Part shown: positions 26,910-34,828 of the stretch, one piece after another | How positions within the stretch are numbered: the stretch's first letter is position 1 | Layout of the letters: each line of letters opens with the position of its first letter | Origin: Flavobacterium sp. 140616W15 | GTDB taxonomy: Bacteria > Bacteroidota > Bacteroidia > Flavobacteriales > Flavobacteriaceae | Direction: 5' to 3' | NCBI RefSeq assembly: GCF_003668995.1 | Contig: NZ_CP033068.1 | Location: 1,054,001-1,118,000, forward strand | Length of the DNA: 64,000 nucleotides | Made by a program: the position numbers and the translations under genes | The notes under the pieces: model-generated | Told to the model about the DNA's origin: nothing | The model's input: only the letters and a program-made list of their open reading frames with translations | Database searches by the model: none

Positions 26910-27138
26910 GGGGCAAAATTAGGTAAAAAATCTAGATAGGGCAAGGGGTGAGGGGGGGTACTGATTAAGTATTTTTACTGTTTTGGGGTTGTTTTCTGCA
27001 ACGATACTGGCAGTCATAGAATTACCTTTCCGATTTTATTTTTACTTTTTGCAATCTCTTTTTTCTACTGGTCCTGGTCTTGCGACGCCCCTTTTGGAAT
27101 TCATGTCGGTGCTGCATGTTTTACTTCCTTAATGTTCT
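26910..27138. other. Intergenic region
   Basis: Includes a G-rich stretch (GGGTGAGGGGGGGT near 26948). No open frame with coding character is present, and it leads into two repeat copies. Confidence 0.3.
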
Positions 27139-27205
27139 TTTTTAGGAGCTCTTCCCACTATGCGTTACAATCTTTTTTACCGATTCCCGTGTCAATTGTA
27201 TATAG
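27139..27205 (+). repeat. Intergenic repeat family 1, copy C (partial)
   Basis: Only the left half is well kept (TAGGAGCTCTTCCCACTATG then CGTTACAATCTTTTT). The stem and right half are degenerate. It is followed directly by copy D, so the two form a tandem. Confidence 0.55.
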
Positions 27206-27208
27206 TGC

Positions 27209-27297
27209 TATTTTTAGGAGCTTTTTCCCGCTATACGTTACAATCTTTTGTGCCCAGTCTCGGCACAAAAGGATTTTCACTGCTATCGGGGCTAAAG
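27209..27297 (+). repeat. Intergenic repeat family 1, copy D
   Basis: Full copy. The loop of the core stem differs from other copies (TTTTGTGCC-cagtctc-GGCACAAAA) while the stem is perfect. It ends ATCGGGGCTAAAGGG. Confidence 0.75.
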
Positions 27298-27609
27298 GGT
27301 TGAATTCATTCTTAATGTTTTGATTTTTAGTTTTTTAATAATAATTTCATAAGCCCAATACTATCTTTTTGATCATTTATAATAAAAAAAAAGATATATT
27401 TGAAATAAATAATGTGTACTAATTATCACATATATCTACCCCAATTTGCTTGGGTTTGTGTAGTTTTATAACACATATATAAAAAAGTTGTGTGTCATGC
27501 AATCGCCAATATCGACAGAATAGACTTGAAATTGACAGTTAAAAAAAACTTTGATATATCAGGGAAGCTGAAAACTGAATAGAGTAAGCGAATGAAAACT
27601 TAAACAAAA
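27298..27609. other. Upstream region of the secreted pair
   Basis: No gene is visible. The two following genes are close together, so their promoter must lie here, but no clear TAnnTTTG/-33 pair was found. Confidence 0.3.
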
Positions 27610-28245
27610 ATGAGAAAATTATTACTTATGTACCTTTTAGGTTTGTACTCCTTATCTTCATATGCGCAAGACAAGGCAACATTGACAAAAGACGAAACGA
27701 TTAACTATGTACAGAAAAAATTAAATGAAGGGATTGGTCATAAAGGGGGAGATTTTGAATTGAAGAATATAGACATTAGTATATCTGAATGCAAAATTAC
27801 CGTTACTCGAAAAGTTAAAAATAGTGGTGAAGATTTAGGATATAGTACTACAACTTATTCCAGCTATAAGAGTTACAATAGCGTATATACTTTTGATCCT
27901 AGGCTCATAAGTAGTGTTACAGAAACATCTCCTGAATCTGGTTCAATAAAATGGTTAACCATAAAACTCAAAAGCAAATCCGGAACATATAGCTACTGGA
28001 ATGAATATTATGCTACTAGGGAAAAAAGGGAATGGGCGGGTTTCGGTTACGGCGATGGTGGTGGGAATTATAGATATTCTAATTATTATGTAATAGTTGA
28101 TAATAAAGATAATAAGGTAGAGTCCACAGATTCTATAATTTTATATTTTTTAGGAAGCGATACCACCAACTTCAATAAATTAAAAAAAGCTTTTGAACAC
28201 CTGCGCGATTTATGTTCAGCCGAAGATGATCCATTTGGAGAATAA
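27610..28245 (+). CDS. Secreted hypothetical protein
   Basis: A 211-residue protein with a signal peptide (MRKLLLMYLLGLYSLSSYAQ). The mature part is beta-rich (ISISECKITVTRKVKNSG, WLTIKLKSKSGTYSYWNEYY) with a Gly/Tyr-rich stretch (WAGFGYGDGGGNYRYSNYY) and a helical acidic tail. I do not recognise a family. It is followed 19 bases later by a secreted coiled-coil gene, so the two form an operon and are likely partners in the periplasm or at the surface. Confidence 0.6.
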   Translation: MRKLLLMYLLGLYSLSSYAQDKATLTKDETINYVQKKLNEGIGHKGGDFELKNIDISISECKITVTRKVKNSGEDLGYSTTTYSSYKSYNSVYTFDPRLISSVTETSPESGSIKWLTIKLKSKSGTYSYWNEYYATREKREWAGFGYGDGGGNYRYSNYYVIVDNKDNKVESTDSIILYFLGSDTTNFNKLKKAFEHLRDLCSAEDDPFGE

Positions 28246-28264
28246 TTAAAACATTACACATAAA

Positions 28265-29809
28265 ATGATAAAACGTTTTTATACATATTGTCTGTTGATA
28301 GCAGTAATGTCTTCTGTAAATACATATGCTCAAACTGTAGGCATTAGTGATGTAGTAAGTATTGAATCAAAAGCATTATCATACGAAAACAATAAAATAA
28401 AAATAGCTCAATATAAAGAAGAGCTGTTAAGTCTTGATGCCCTACGTAAGGATAAGGTCCAGAAGTTAAAAGGCGAATTATCTGCTCTTTACAAAGAAAG
28501 AGATGATTTGATTGCTGATATGAAGGTGGGTGCTAAATGTAGTCAATGTGGAAAATACAAATCAGAATTTGAAAAAGAAGGTAAAAGCTTTGAACAACAT
28601 TTAGGAGAAGTAAAAGGTTATGCAATACCTGCTACAACGGCAGAACTGGAAGCAACAAGAAAAAGGTTCACTGAAAAGATTGCACTGAAAAAAGTACAAA
28701 TTCAAAATTTGGAAAAAGGTGATAATGCCGTTAACAGAAAACTCAATGACATTGGTAATTTAGAGAAAGGTAATGAGAATTTATGTAAGGAAATAACTAA
28801 CCATAGTAAAAGCTATGAAACAAACGTATTTTCAGAGGCTAAATCAAAACATGATAATTGGGTAAACGATTTGATGGGTTATGCTACTAATATTCTTATT
28901 ACAGATGATAATATAACAATTTTCAAAGCTAGAATAATCCGATACGAGCAGGAATTTCAAAAGGAAAGTGTGGCAATAAAAGAGCAAATAAAAAAAGAAA
29001 ATTTAGAAGCACAAAATGAGAAAAAAGCCAAGATAGTTACTAATGAGCAACAAATTAAAGAAATTCAAGTTGAGCAAGCCAATTATCTAGCTCCTTTGGA
29101 AATTAATCTTATTAAATTAAAAGAGCAAAAGAATGAAACTGAAAAAGAGTTAATCAAATTGGCTATTACTGAAAGTATTAAAGCAACACTTACGGCTAGC
29201 TTGAATCAAATAATTGTGCAAATTACTTCACTTGAAAAAGACATACTTGACTACAACACAAACGTAAAAAATAAGATTACCTCATTAGAGAGTGAGAATA
29301 AAAAATTGACAACTGAAGTCTTTCAATTAAATACAAATTTACCTAAACAACAGGCACAAGAAATTGCAAAGATTAAACAAATATATGACCAAAAGAAATT
29401 AGATGCAAGTCAGTCAGTGTCCAAATCAACAACTGAACTTGCAAATGCAAGAAAATTATATATAGAAAAAGCAGAGTTCTATAAAAAACAAAACCAGCTT
29501 TATATCGAACAAGTAATTTCAGAAAGTAACAGAATGCTAATTGCAGGACAAAAAATTAGCTGTCCAATTTGGAATGAAGTAAGATTTAAAGTTATGACTA
29601 ACTGGAATCAAGTATTTCCTTGCGTCAACAAACTAACAACTATGGCAAAACCTTATAGTTATAACGTTTTCAACTCATATTGTCCAGACAAATCATCGGC
29701 TTCATACATGGCACAGTATAAAAATTTTGTAAATGGTCTTGATCAAGAAGATAAAAAAGCTGTGAAAGGAAACAGTAATGTATTTTGGTTTGAGTTGATT
29801 ACTCAATAG
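28265..29809 (+). CDS. Secreted coiled-coil protein
   Basis: A 514-residue protein with a signal peptide (MIKRFYTYCLLIAVMSSVNTYAQ, split after YAQ). Most of the mature chain is predicted long coiled coil (heptad-rich K/E/L/I/Q stretches such as LEINLIKLKEQKNETEKELI and IVQITSLEKDILDYNTNVKN). A CxxC pair (GAKCSQCGKYK) lies near the start of the coil and two more Cys near the end (KISCPIWNEV, VFPCVNKL), so disulphides are possible. It lies directly after the smaller secreted gene. Function unknown; a scaffold or spacer role is an inference. Confidence 0.6.
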   Translation: MIKRFYTYCLLIAVMSSVNTYAQTVGISDVVSIESKALSYENNKIKIAQYKEELLSLDALRKDKVQKLKGELSALYKERDDLIADMKVGAKCSQCGKYKSEFEKEGKSFEQHLGEVKGYAIPATTAELEATRKRFTEKIALKKVQIQNLEKGDNAVNRKLNDIGNLEKGNENLCKEITNHSKSYETNVFSEAKSKHDNWVNDLMGYATNILITDDNITIFKARIIRYEQEFQKESVAIKEQIKKENLEAQNEKKAKIVTNEQQIKEIQVEQANYLAPLEINLIKLKEQKNETEKELIKLAITESIKATLTASLNQIIVQITSLEKDILDYNTNVKNKITSLESENKKLTTEVFQLNTNLPKQQAQEIAKIKQIYDQKKLDASQSVSKSTTELANARKLYIEKAEFYKKQNQLYIEQVISESNRMLIAGQKISCPIWNEVRFKVMTNWNQVFPCVNKLTTMAKPYSYNVFNSYCPDKSSASYMAQYKNFVNGLDQEDKKAVKGNSNVFWFELITQ

Positions 29810-29864
29810 AGGAAAACGATAGGACACAGAAGTACAAAGTTACAGCAGCTACTACAACGGATTT

Positions 29865-29965
29865 GGGCAATTGTATTAATGGAAAGTTGGTTTTGTATTT
29901 GGGAAATTTATACTTAACCGAAAAATCCCGCCTCTTTATTGCTCAACCGTGCCAAGGGCCAGAAC
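29865..29965 (-). repeat. Intergenic repeat family 2, copy 2
   Basis: On the reverse strand it reads TTGAGCAATAAAGAGGCGGG then ATTTTTCGGTTAA and CCCAAATACAAAACCAACTTT, closely matching the copy at 63.8 kb (TTGAGGAATAAAGAGGCGAG, and the same following blocks). Confidence 0.65.
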
Positions 29966-30038
29966 TTTAGCGGTACTATTGCCAAAAAAAATGTGGTTAG
30001 ATAAAATTGCCTTATTGAATTTTAAAAAAAATCTTACT

Positions 30039-30442
30039 ATGAACAAAACAGTGATTCTATTTTTTTAGCACTTCTTTTATTTTCTTGTAAAGAAAGTAAG
30101 GATAATTTAAATGACGATTCGACAAAAAAAGTTGCATCAATTCAAACAAAATTAAATCCAAATCAAATAGGGTATATGGAAAGTTTCTTTGAAATTAAAG
30201 AACGATCTTGGATTGGATATTTTAGTATTATTGAGTTTAAAAAAGAAGGTAATTCGATAGTTCAATATGAATATTTGGAAAACTTAAAAGTTGACAAAAG
30301 AAAAATGGAATTAAAGATTATGAACGATGATACCATTTTTAGCATTCCTAAAAAAGGAAAATCATTCCAAGTGACTAAGGAGGGTGACTTGAAAGTATAT
30401 GAAAACAAAAAGCTTGTTTACCTACTGGAAAAAAATAAATAA
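30039..30442 (+). pseudogene. Lipoprotein gene with a one-base loss in a T tract
   Basis: The ATG at 30039 starts MNKTVILFF and stops at once. One added T in the T7 run (30060-30066) joins it to a frame reading LALLLFSCKESKDNLNDDST, giving a normal signal peptide with a lipobox (LFSC). The mature part of about 105 residues (WIGYFSIIEFKKEGNS, VYENKKLVYLLEKNK) is beta-rich and unrecognised. The break lies in the signal sequence, so the strain makes no exported product, unless the tract is a consensus error or slips during transcription. Confidence 0.65.
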
Positions 30443-30511
30443 TACCGCTAACTATTACGCTTTGCACCATGACGCGACGCGCCCCTTGTGCGTTCCTCTT
30501 CCTTTAGCTCC

Positions 30512-30793
30512 TCACAGCCTAGTCCCCTTATTTCGAATTCCCTTATGAACGGGATGATCCTTTTCGGGCTGGGTGGTTTGAAGGGCTGTGTCTTTAGGAT
30601 TGTCGCTTCCCTGAGTATCCCTAGCAGTTTCAAACCCTTTAGAAGAGGCATTATCTATAAGATCCTCTTGGGTTATATCTTTGGATGTACTGCCGGATTC
30701 CTGGTCAAGGTTCTCTGAATCATAAGGGTTTCTCTTTGGACCTGTGTTTTTTTGGGTCTGCGTCCAGGTTTTGAGAATTACGGTCATCTCCAA
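30512..30793 (-). CDS. Small disordered hypothetical protein
   Basis: A 93-residue very polar protein (Asn/Asp/Gln/Ser/Thr rich; NLDQESGSTSKDITQEDLID and SSKGFETARDTQGSDNPKDT). The composition suggests intrinsic disorder. I recall similar short proteins in Flavobacterium mobile regions but cannot name a family. The start may be the second Met (MTVILK). No obvious partner gene. Confidence 0.5.
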   Translation of the reverse strand: MEMTVILKTWTQTQKNTGPKRNPYDSENLDQESGSTSKDITQEDLIDNASSKGFETARDTQGSDNPKDTALQTTQPEKDHPVHKGIRNKGTRL

Positions 30794-31120
30794 GGTAATT
30801 TTATGGCGCGTCTGAATTTGGTATTTTATCTTTTTAAATTAGATTAGTACTGTGGTTTTTTTTAAAGGGGTGTCGCGGGGCAGGTTGGGCGGTAGTTCCG
30901 GGTTTGTTCTACTTTGTACTTTGTATTTTGTTCTTTGTGCTATGTCAAATGTAAAAAGGATGGCAGCACTTTTTTTACAGAATAATGATTTGTATTTATA
31001 AAATAGTGATCAGGTGATCCGCAGGTAGAATTAATCGGGTATTAGGAATTTTTAGTGGAATCTAATTGAAGTGATTAGTATAGTCAATTGTATTTAATAT
31101 TATTTAGGTTTAATACTATT
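30794..31120. other. Intergenic region
   Basis: No credible gene. Locally GC-rich around 30866-30900, then AT-rich. It leads to repeat copy E. Confidence 0.3.
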
Positions 31121-31233
31121 TTTTGGGAGCTTTTTCCCGCTATACGTTCCAATCTTTTGCGCCGAACCCAGGCACAAAAGGATTTCCACTGCACACGAGC
31201 GAAGCGTACTGGCGAAGCAATCGGGGCTAGGGC
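31121..31233 (+). repeat. Intergenic repeat family 1, copy E
   Basis: Full copy with the extra module (ACGAGCGAAGCGTACTGGCG) inserted between CCACTGC and ATCGGGGCTAGGG, as in copy B. Core stem TTTTGCGCC / GGCACAAAA with one C-A mismatch. Confidence 0.75.
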
Positions 31234-31310
31234 AGCTCCAAACCACTCTAAAAAAAAGAGGACTATAAGTCCCCTTGAAATTCTAAAACTCATTATACGA
31301 TAACTCCACA

Positions 31311-31397
31311 GTTGCCAGAGATGTAATCGGCTCCGTTCAACAGGAGTTTCATTGTAGGCTTTTCAAGCCTAACGAAACTCTAGCAATTGGCAGTAAC
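31311..31397. repeat. Long imperfect hairpin downstream of the PLD-like gene
   Basis: An inner stem GAGTTTC..TAGGCTT-ttc-AAGCCTA..GAAACTC (31344-31380) is enclosed by outer arms GTTGCCA (31311) and TTGGCAGTAAC (31387-31397). No T tract follows on either strand. A two-tier palindrome at the end of a single accessory gene recalls integron attC sites, but the R-box consensus is not met, so I call only the structure. Confidence 0.55.
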
Positions 31398-31407
31398 TTT
31401 TTTTCTT

Positions 31408-32265
31408 TTACAATATTGGTTTACGCATTGATGTTTTTCCATTCGATGGATTTCCTGTTTTGTGACAAAAGTTTTCAGGATAGTTATCGTTTCTAAAAGA
31501 AGCCCAACTTCTATATGCTTGATATGAAAATGGCTTTTTTAAATTAAACTCTATTTTTTCTCCAGTTCTTATGCAGAAACCATTTATTGGATTTTCTATT
31601 TCCGCTCTGTTTGGTCTACTATTTTGTTCTGAACCCAATTCCAGTTCGAAAGGAAAATCCTCTAATGTTTTTATTTGATTATCTCGATTTCTAATCGATG
31701 AAGAATAAAACTTTTCAGTTGTGTCTTGTAAAGTATCAGATTTTATATAATTTTTACCAAGCAATGAACTCAATATTTTCTTTTCAAAAACAGGTCTTTT
31801 TATGAAAATAGCTTCACTTTTTTCTGCAAGTTCATAACAAGTTTGCCATGCTTCATTGTCTGTATTTCTTGTGAATTTTGATAAAATATTTATTTCAGAA
31901 TAAACACCAAATTCAACATTGTTTTTAAATGAATAATCATATAAATTTATTGAAGTAATTACTCCTTTCTTTTCATTTCCATAATATTTTGCGTGAAGAT
32001 TTGGAATATAAACTATGCTTATGTTGAGAAATTTTTTGAAATAGTCAAAATCATTTTTGCTTAAACTTCTACTTACTTCTCTTTCGTTTTTACCAAAAAC
32101 AATTAAAATATGTAGTTTTGGATTATTCATATGCTTGTCAAAAAGTCTTTTGAAATAATCATCAAGTTTAATAAATGGAGAAACAATTAAAAGACTGCTT
32201 TCTGCTTCCCAAATTATTTCATAAACTGCATTTTCAAGATTTTCTCCGGTAATAAATTTTGCCAT
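31408..32265 (-). CDS. PLD-like nuclease/phosphodiesterase domain protein
   Basis: A 285-residue protein. The first 170 residues have the phospholipase-D-like fold: SLLIVSPFIKLDDYFKRLF, ILIVFGKNEREVS, then IPNLHAKYYGNEKKGVITSI with H91-x-K93, followed by an Asn and a D in SINLYDYS. Only one HKD-like motif is present, so the enzyme should act as a dimer, as in bacterial Nuc-type nucleases and restriction-associated PLD enzymes. The C-terminal third is unrecognised and has two His/Cys-containing stretches (GFCIRTGEKIEF, ENFCHKTGNPSNGK) that might form a small metal site. It is probably a stand-alone nuclease. The flanking hairpin and repeats mark it as accessory cargo. Confidence 0.7.
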   Translation of the reverse strand: MAKFITGENLENAVYEIIWEAESSLLIVSPFIKLDDYFKRLFDKHMNNPKLHILIVFGKNEREVSRSLSKNDFDYFKKFLNISIVYIPNLHAKYYGNEKKGVITSINLYDYSFKNNVEFGVYSEINILSKFTRNTDNEAWQTCYELAEKSEAIFIKRPVFEKKILSSLLGKNYIKSDTLQDTTEKFYSSSIRNRDNQIKTLEDFPFELELGSEQNSRPNRAEIENPINGFCIRTGEKIEFNLKKPFSYQAYRSWASFRNDNYPENFCHKTGNPSNGKTSMRKPIL

Positions 32266-32777
32266 TTTCTATTTCAATTTTCTTTTTCTACGATTTTCTC
32301 TAAAGCTACTGCCAGCTAATCTATACCGGCCATGAAATGACTCCAATACGGCTTTTATAGTTGGCTTTATGCCATTAGTAAGATTTTTAAACGAATATAA
32401 GAATAAATACCAAATCTTTTTAGTTGTCAAACAATAGTTGTCACTAAGTATTTTTTTGACTCGTATCCTTCACAATACTTCGTAGGTTCAGTGTCCAACT
32501 TTTGTAATTCACCCTCAAGCTGTCTGCTTTTTTCCTTAATGCTCTTTATCCATAGAATCCCAATTGCTTCCCTTCTTCCTTTTTACCTAAGACCCTGTAT
32601 GCTTTTGTCTTATTTCAGGAGCAAAGGTAGTCCGTGTCCATAAGCCAAAGCAAGGTCGGGCCTTTCAGGTCTTGCCAAAAATCTCCACCCATGCGGTTTT
32701 TTTTAGCTCATAAGAGACCTTTATAAACTTGCCTATATTGAAAATTGGATTGATTAGCGGAGTGTATTTAATATTAT
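32266..32777. other. Intergenic region with possible gene remnant
   Basis: On the reverse strand 32427-32537 encodes about 36 coding-like codons (IKEKSRQLEGELQKLDTEPT, then KYCEGYESKKYLVTTIV, stop at 32427) with no start. From 32640 to 32715 the DNA is more GC-rich than its surroundings and non-coding. Together with the partial gene copy at 32983, this may be the debris of a conjugative element. Confidence 0.35.
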
Positions 32778-32911
32778 TTTTTAGGAGCCCTTCCTGCTAT
32801 ACGCTGCAAACGAAGTTCACTGAACTCCAATAAAATAAAAGTATAGTGAAGTAATCTTTTGTGAACACCGGCACAAAAGGATTTTCACTTCTATCGGGGC
32901 TAGGGCTACCG
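32778..32911 (+). repeat. Intergenic repeat family 1, copy F
   Basis: Has the family ends (TTAGGAGCCCTTCCTGCTATA and ATCGGGGCTAGGG, with the first arm slightly altered), but about 45 extra bases separate the left part from the core (TTTTGTGaacaccggCACAAAA). The DNA just after it (GGAGAACTGCA..) is also found after copy G. Confidence 0.65.
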
Positions 32912-32982
32912 GAGAACCCTTTTTTGTTTTGGAGAACTGCACATTGCAACCCAATTGTTGTACTTGTAATCAATACTGCGAT

Positions 32983-33169
32983 TTTTAGTAAACTCTTAAA
33001 CGGTGAAATAAATTATGCTCTTCTGATTTCTATTTCTCTTTGGAAGATAATTTATATAACCGTAATCATTCAGGTCTCTGATACATCTATGGTAGGTAAC
33101 AGGGCCGCTTATTTTAGCAATCTTCATAATTTCATGCCTATATGCTTTAATAGGATTAACATAGCCTGC
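32983..33169 (-). pseudogene. Duplicated 3' fragment of the winged-helix-like gene at 41.7 kb
   Basis: These 187 bases match 41660-41846 with two mismatches that I can see (near 32990 and 33141) and in the same orientation. The part within the gene encodes the last 57 or so residues of the 94-residue protein (from AGYVNPIKAYRHEIMKIAKI to the stop at 32996). The N-terminal half is missing and the join falls in unrelated DNA. It is a direct repeat bracketing 8.7 kb. Confidence 0.85.
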
Positions 33170-33191
33170 ATAGAACAGCGGTCAGGTTATC

Positions 33192-33202
33192 GGGGGGGGG
33201 GG
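33192..33202. repeat. G11 homopolymer
   Basis: A run of eleven G in AT-rich non-coding DNA between the duplicated fragment and repeat copy G. It is not in a gene, so phase variation of a coding frame is unlikely. Confidence 0.6.
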
Positions 33203-33264
33203 AGGTGCAGTATTATATACAATGACCATGCTGATCAGTGGGTTTTTAGGTTTGATTTGTTATT

Positions 33265-33353
33265 TTTTCAGGAGCTTTTCCCGCTATCCGTTTCAATCTA
33301 TGTGCCGGAACCCCCGGCGCATAGGATTTTCACTGCTATCGGGGCTAGGGCTG
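33265..33353 (+). repeat. Intergenic repeat family 1, copy G (covarying stem)
   Basis: The core stem reads CTATGTGCC-ggaaccccc-GGCGCATAG instead of TTTTGTGCC / GGCACAAAA. Both arms changed together and pairing is kept (one G-U). This is the best sign that the fold matters. Confidence 0.75.
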
Positions 33354-33742
33354 CCAGAGAGACGTGTTTTGTTTAGGAGAACTGCATATGAGCGCAAAAT
33401 GTTGTATTTCTAATCAATACTCATTTTTTTAATACCATACGCCACGATTTTACCACAGAACTTACAATATCGTTTTCAGGTGAGTTTTTGTCGGTTACAA
33501 TGAGTTGAAATCATCACTTCATAAACTGTTTAATTAGACTTTTAATACTTCGCAACAATTTTACTTTTTGATAAACTTCAATTATTGCTCTCTAAGTTTG
33601 ATAATCAGTAAAATACAGGTGGAAATACCTATATAGCTTTCTTGTAATTTGTTTACATTTATGGCTATTTAAATTTTGTAGACAAAATCTTTTAGATTAC
33701 TTCATCCACGAAAATTTGTTAAAAATTAAACTTTGATTTTTT
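33354..33742. other. Upstream region of the EAD-protease operon
   Basis: About 390 bases of AT-rich DNA with no gene. The promoter of the five-gene system must lie here or upstream. I found no clear -33/-7 pair close to the first ATG. Confidence 0.35.
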
Positions 33743-34777
33743 ATGACTCAGGAAAATTTAATTCCGGCAATTGAAACACTTTTAAATGTTGTAAATCAAA
33801 TAGTTCAAGAGGATAAGCTTGTAGAGGCCCTGGAGCTTATGGATGAGAAATTTTCAAATATCTCGCTGGATGTAAAGAACTCGATAATAATGAATAAAGC
33901 TAGATTAAAAAGACTCGAGAATAAAATTATCGCAGCTACCATTTCTAATGAAAATGCCGATGTTGAAAGGGCGAGTATTGCCAGTAATCTTCTAAGAATT
34001 AATAATAACGTTCCATCTGAAATTCATACAGTGCAGTTGTTAGGAAAGATGAAAAGCATTTATGTTGCAAGTGAAGAGACACATTTAGAAAAGATTATTG
34101 GCCCATATAATAATCTGGTAAAAATAAAGTGGCTTCAGCAAGCTATTGAATGTGCTAAGAGTGTTTGCCAGGTAGTGCGGACCGATGGTGTAAAAGGAAC
34201 AGGATTCGTACTGGAAGGCGGCTATTTGATGACTAATTTTCATATACTTCCCTCTGAAGAAAAAATAAAGAATGCTAAAATAGTATTTGACTATGAAGAA
34301 GATTTTTTGGGAAATGCTAGAAGTACCTCAGAATTCCTTTTGGACGCCACCAATTGGAAAGGCAGTCCAATTCAGGAAATGGATTACGCCTATGTTAAGA
34401 TAATTGACAACCCTTCTAATCCGATTGCAAAGTGGGGATTTCTTGAATTAGACACATTTACAGAACCACAAAATGGTTCTCCTGTTACGATAATACAGCA
34501 TCCTTTAGGTCAAACCAAGCAAATTGCCCTTACCGCAAATTCAATAATCAATGTTGATGGAAGAAAGATTTTCTATGAAACAGATACCGAAAAAGGATCG
34601 AGTGGGTCTCCGGTTTTTAATAATGATTGGAAAGTGATTGCCTTGCACCATGCCGGAAAAACAGAAGATGAAGGGGGATTACTAATTAATTCACAAACTG
34701 GCGAAAGTCGGGGAGCAAATGAAGGGATCTTGATTAAATATATTGCTGAGATGCTCTGGCCCAATATTCCATCTTAA
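33743..34777 (+). CDS. EAD-like domain fused to trypsin-like serine protease
   Basis: A 344-residue protein. Residues 1-90 form a helical effector-associated-like domain: repeated LNVVNQIVQEDKLVEALELM, then the IIMNKARLKRLENKIIAATI / SNENADVERASIASNLLRI pattern (N..R..RLE....GTIS...A..ER), close to what I know as EAD11. Residues 135-340 are a trypsin-like peptidase with a full triad: His167 (MTNFHILP), Asp214 (MDYAYVKI) and Ser287 (KGSSGSPVF). No signal peptide is present, so it acts in the cytoplasm. Proteases with such adaptor domains are effectors in NTPase-controlled conflict systems, where the adaptor pairs with the same domain on another protein. A matching domain is on the P-loop protein at 37045. 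It is the first gene of a five-gene co-directional set. Confidence 0.75.
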   Translation: MTQENLIPAIETLLNVVNQIVQEDKLVEALELMDEKFSNISLDVKNSIIMNKARLKRLENKIIAATISNENADVERASIASNLLRINNNVPSEIHTVQLLGKMKSIYVASEETHLEKIIGPYNNLVKIKWLQQAIECAKSVCQVVRTDGVKGTGFVLEGGYLMTNFHILPSEEKIKNAKIVFDYEEDFLGNARSTSEFLLDATNWKGSPIQEMDYAYVKIIDNPSNPIAKWGFLELDTFTEPQNGSPVTIIQHPLGQTKQIALTANSIINVDGRKIFYETDTEKGSSGSPVFNNDWKVIALHHAGKTEDEGGLLINSQTGESRGANEGILIKYIAEMLWPNIPS

Positions 34778-34828
34778 CGATTGATTTAATTTTCATCAAA
34801 TATTTTCTACCAACTAAATTATAAAAAT

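Noticed and set aside
30448..30718. Two further open frames overlapping the disordered-protein gene
   Set aside because: They overlap a frame with better composition and have no motif or start signal.
31311..32340. A true integron cassette array
   Set aside because: Only one attC-like hairpin is convincing, the R-box consensus is not met, and no integron integrase is in the window.
33192..33202. Phase-variable coding tract (G11)
   Set aside because: The tract is in non-coding DNA with no open frame over it on either strand.
24177..33353. CRISPR array
   Set aside because: The repeats are about 85 bases long, irregularly spaced by kilobases, with no spacers and no cas genes.
32861..33376. 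A 171-codon open frame on the forward strand
   Set aside because: It runs through repeat copies F and G and the reverse-strand gene fragment, so it has no coding character of its own.
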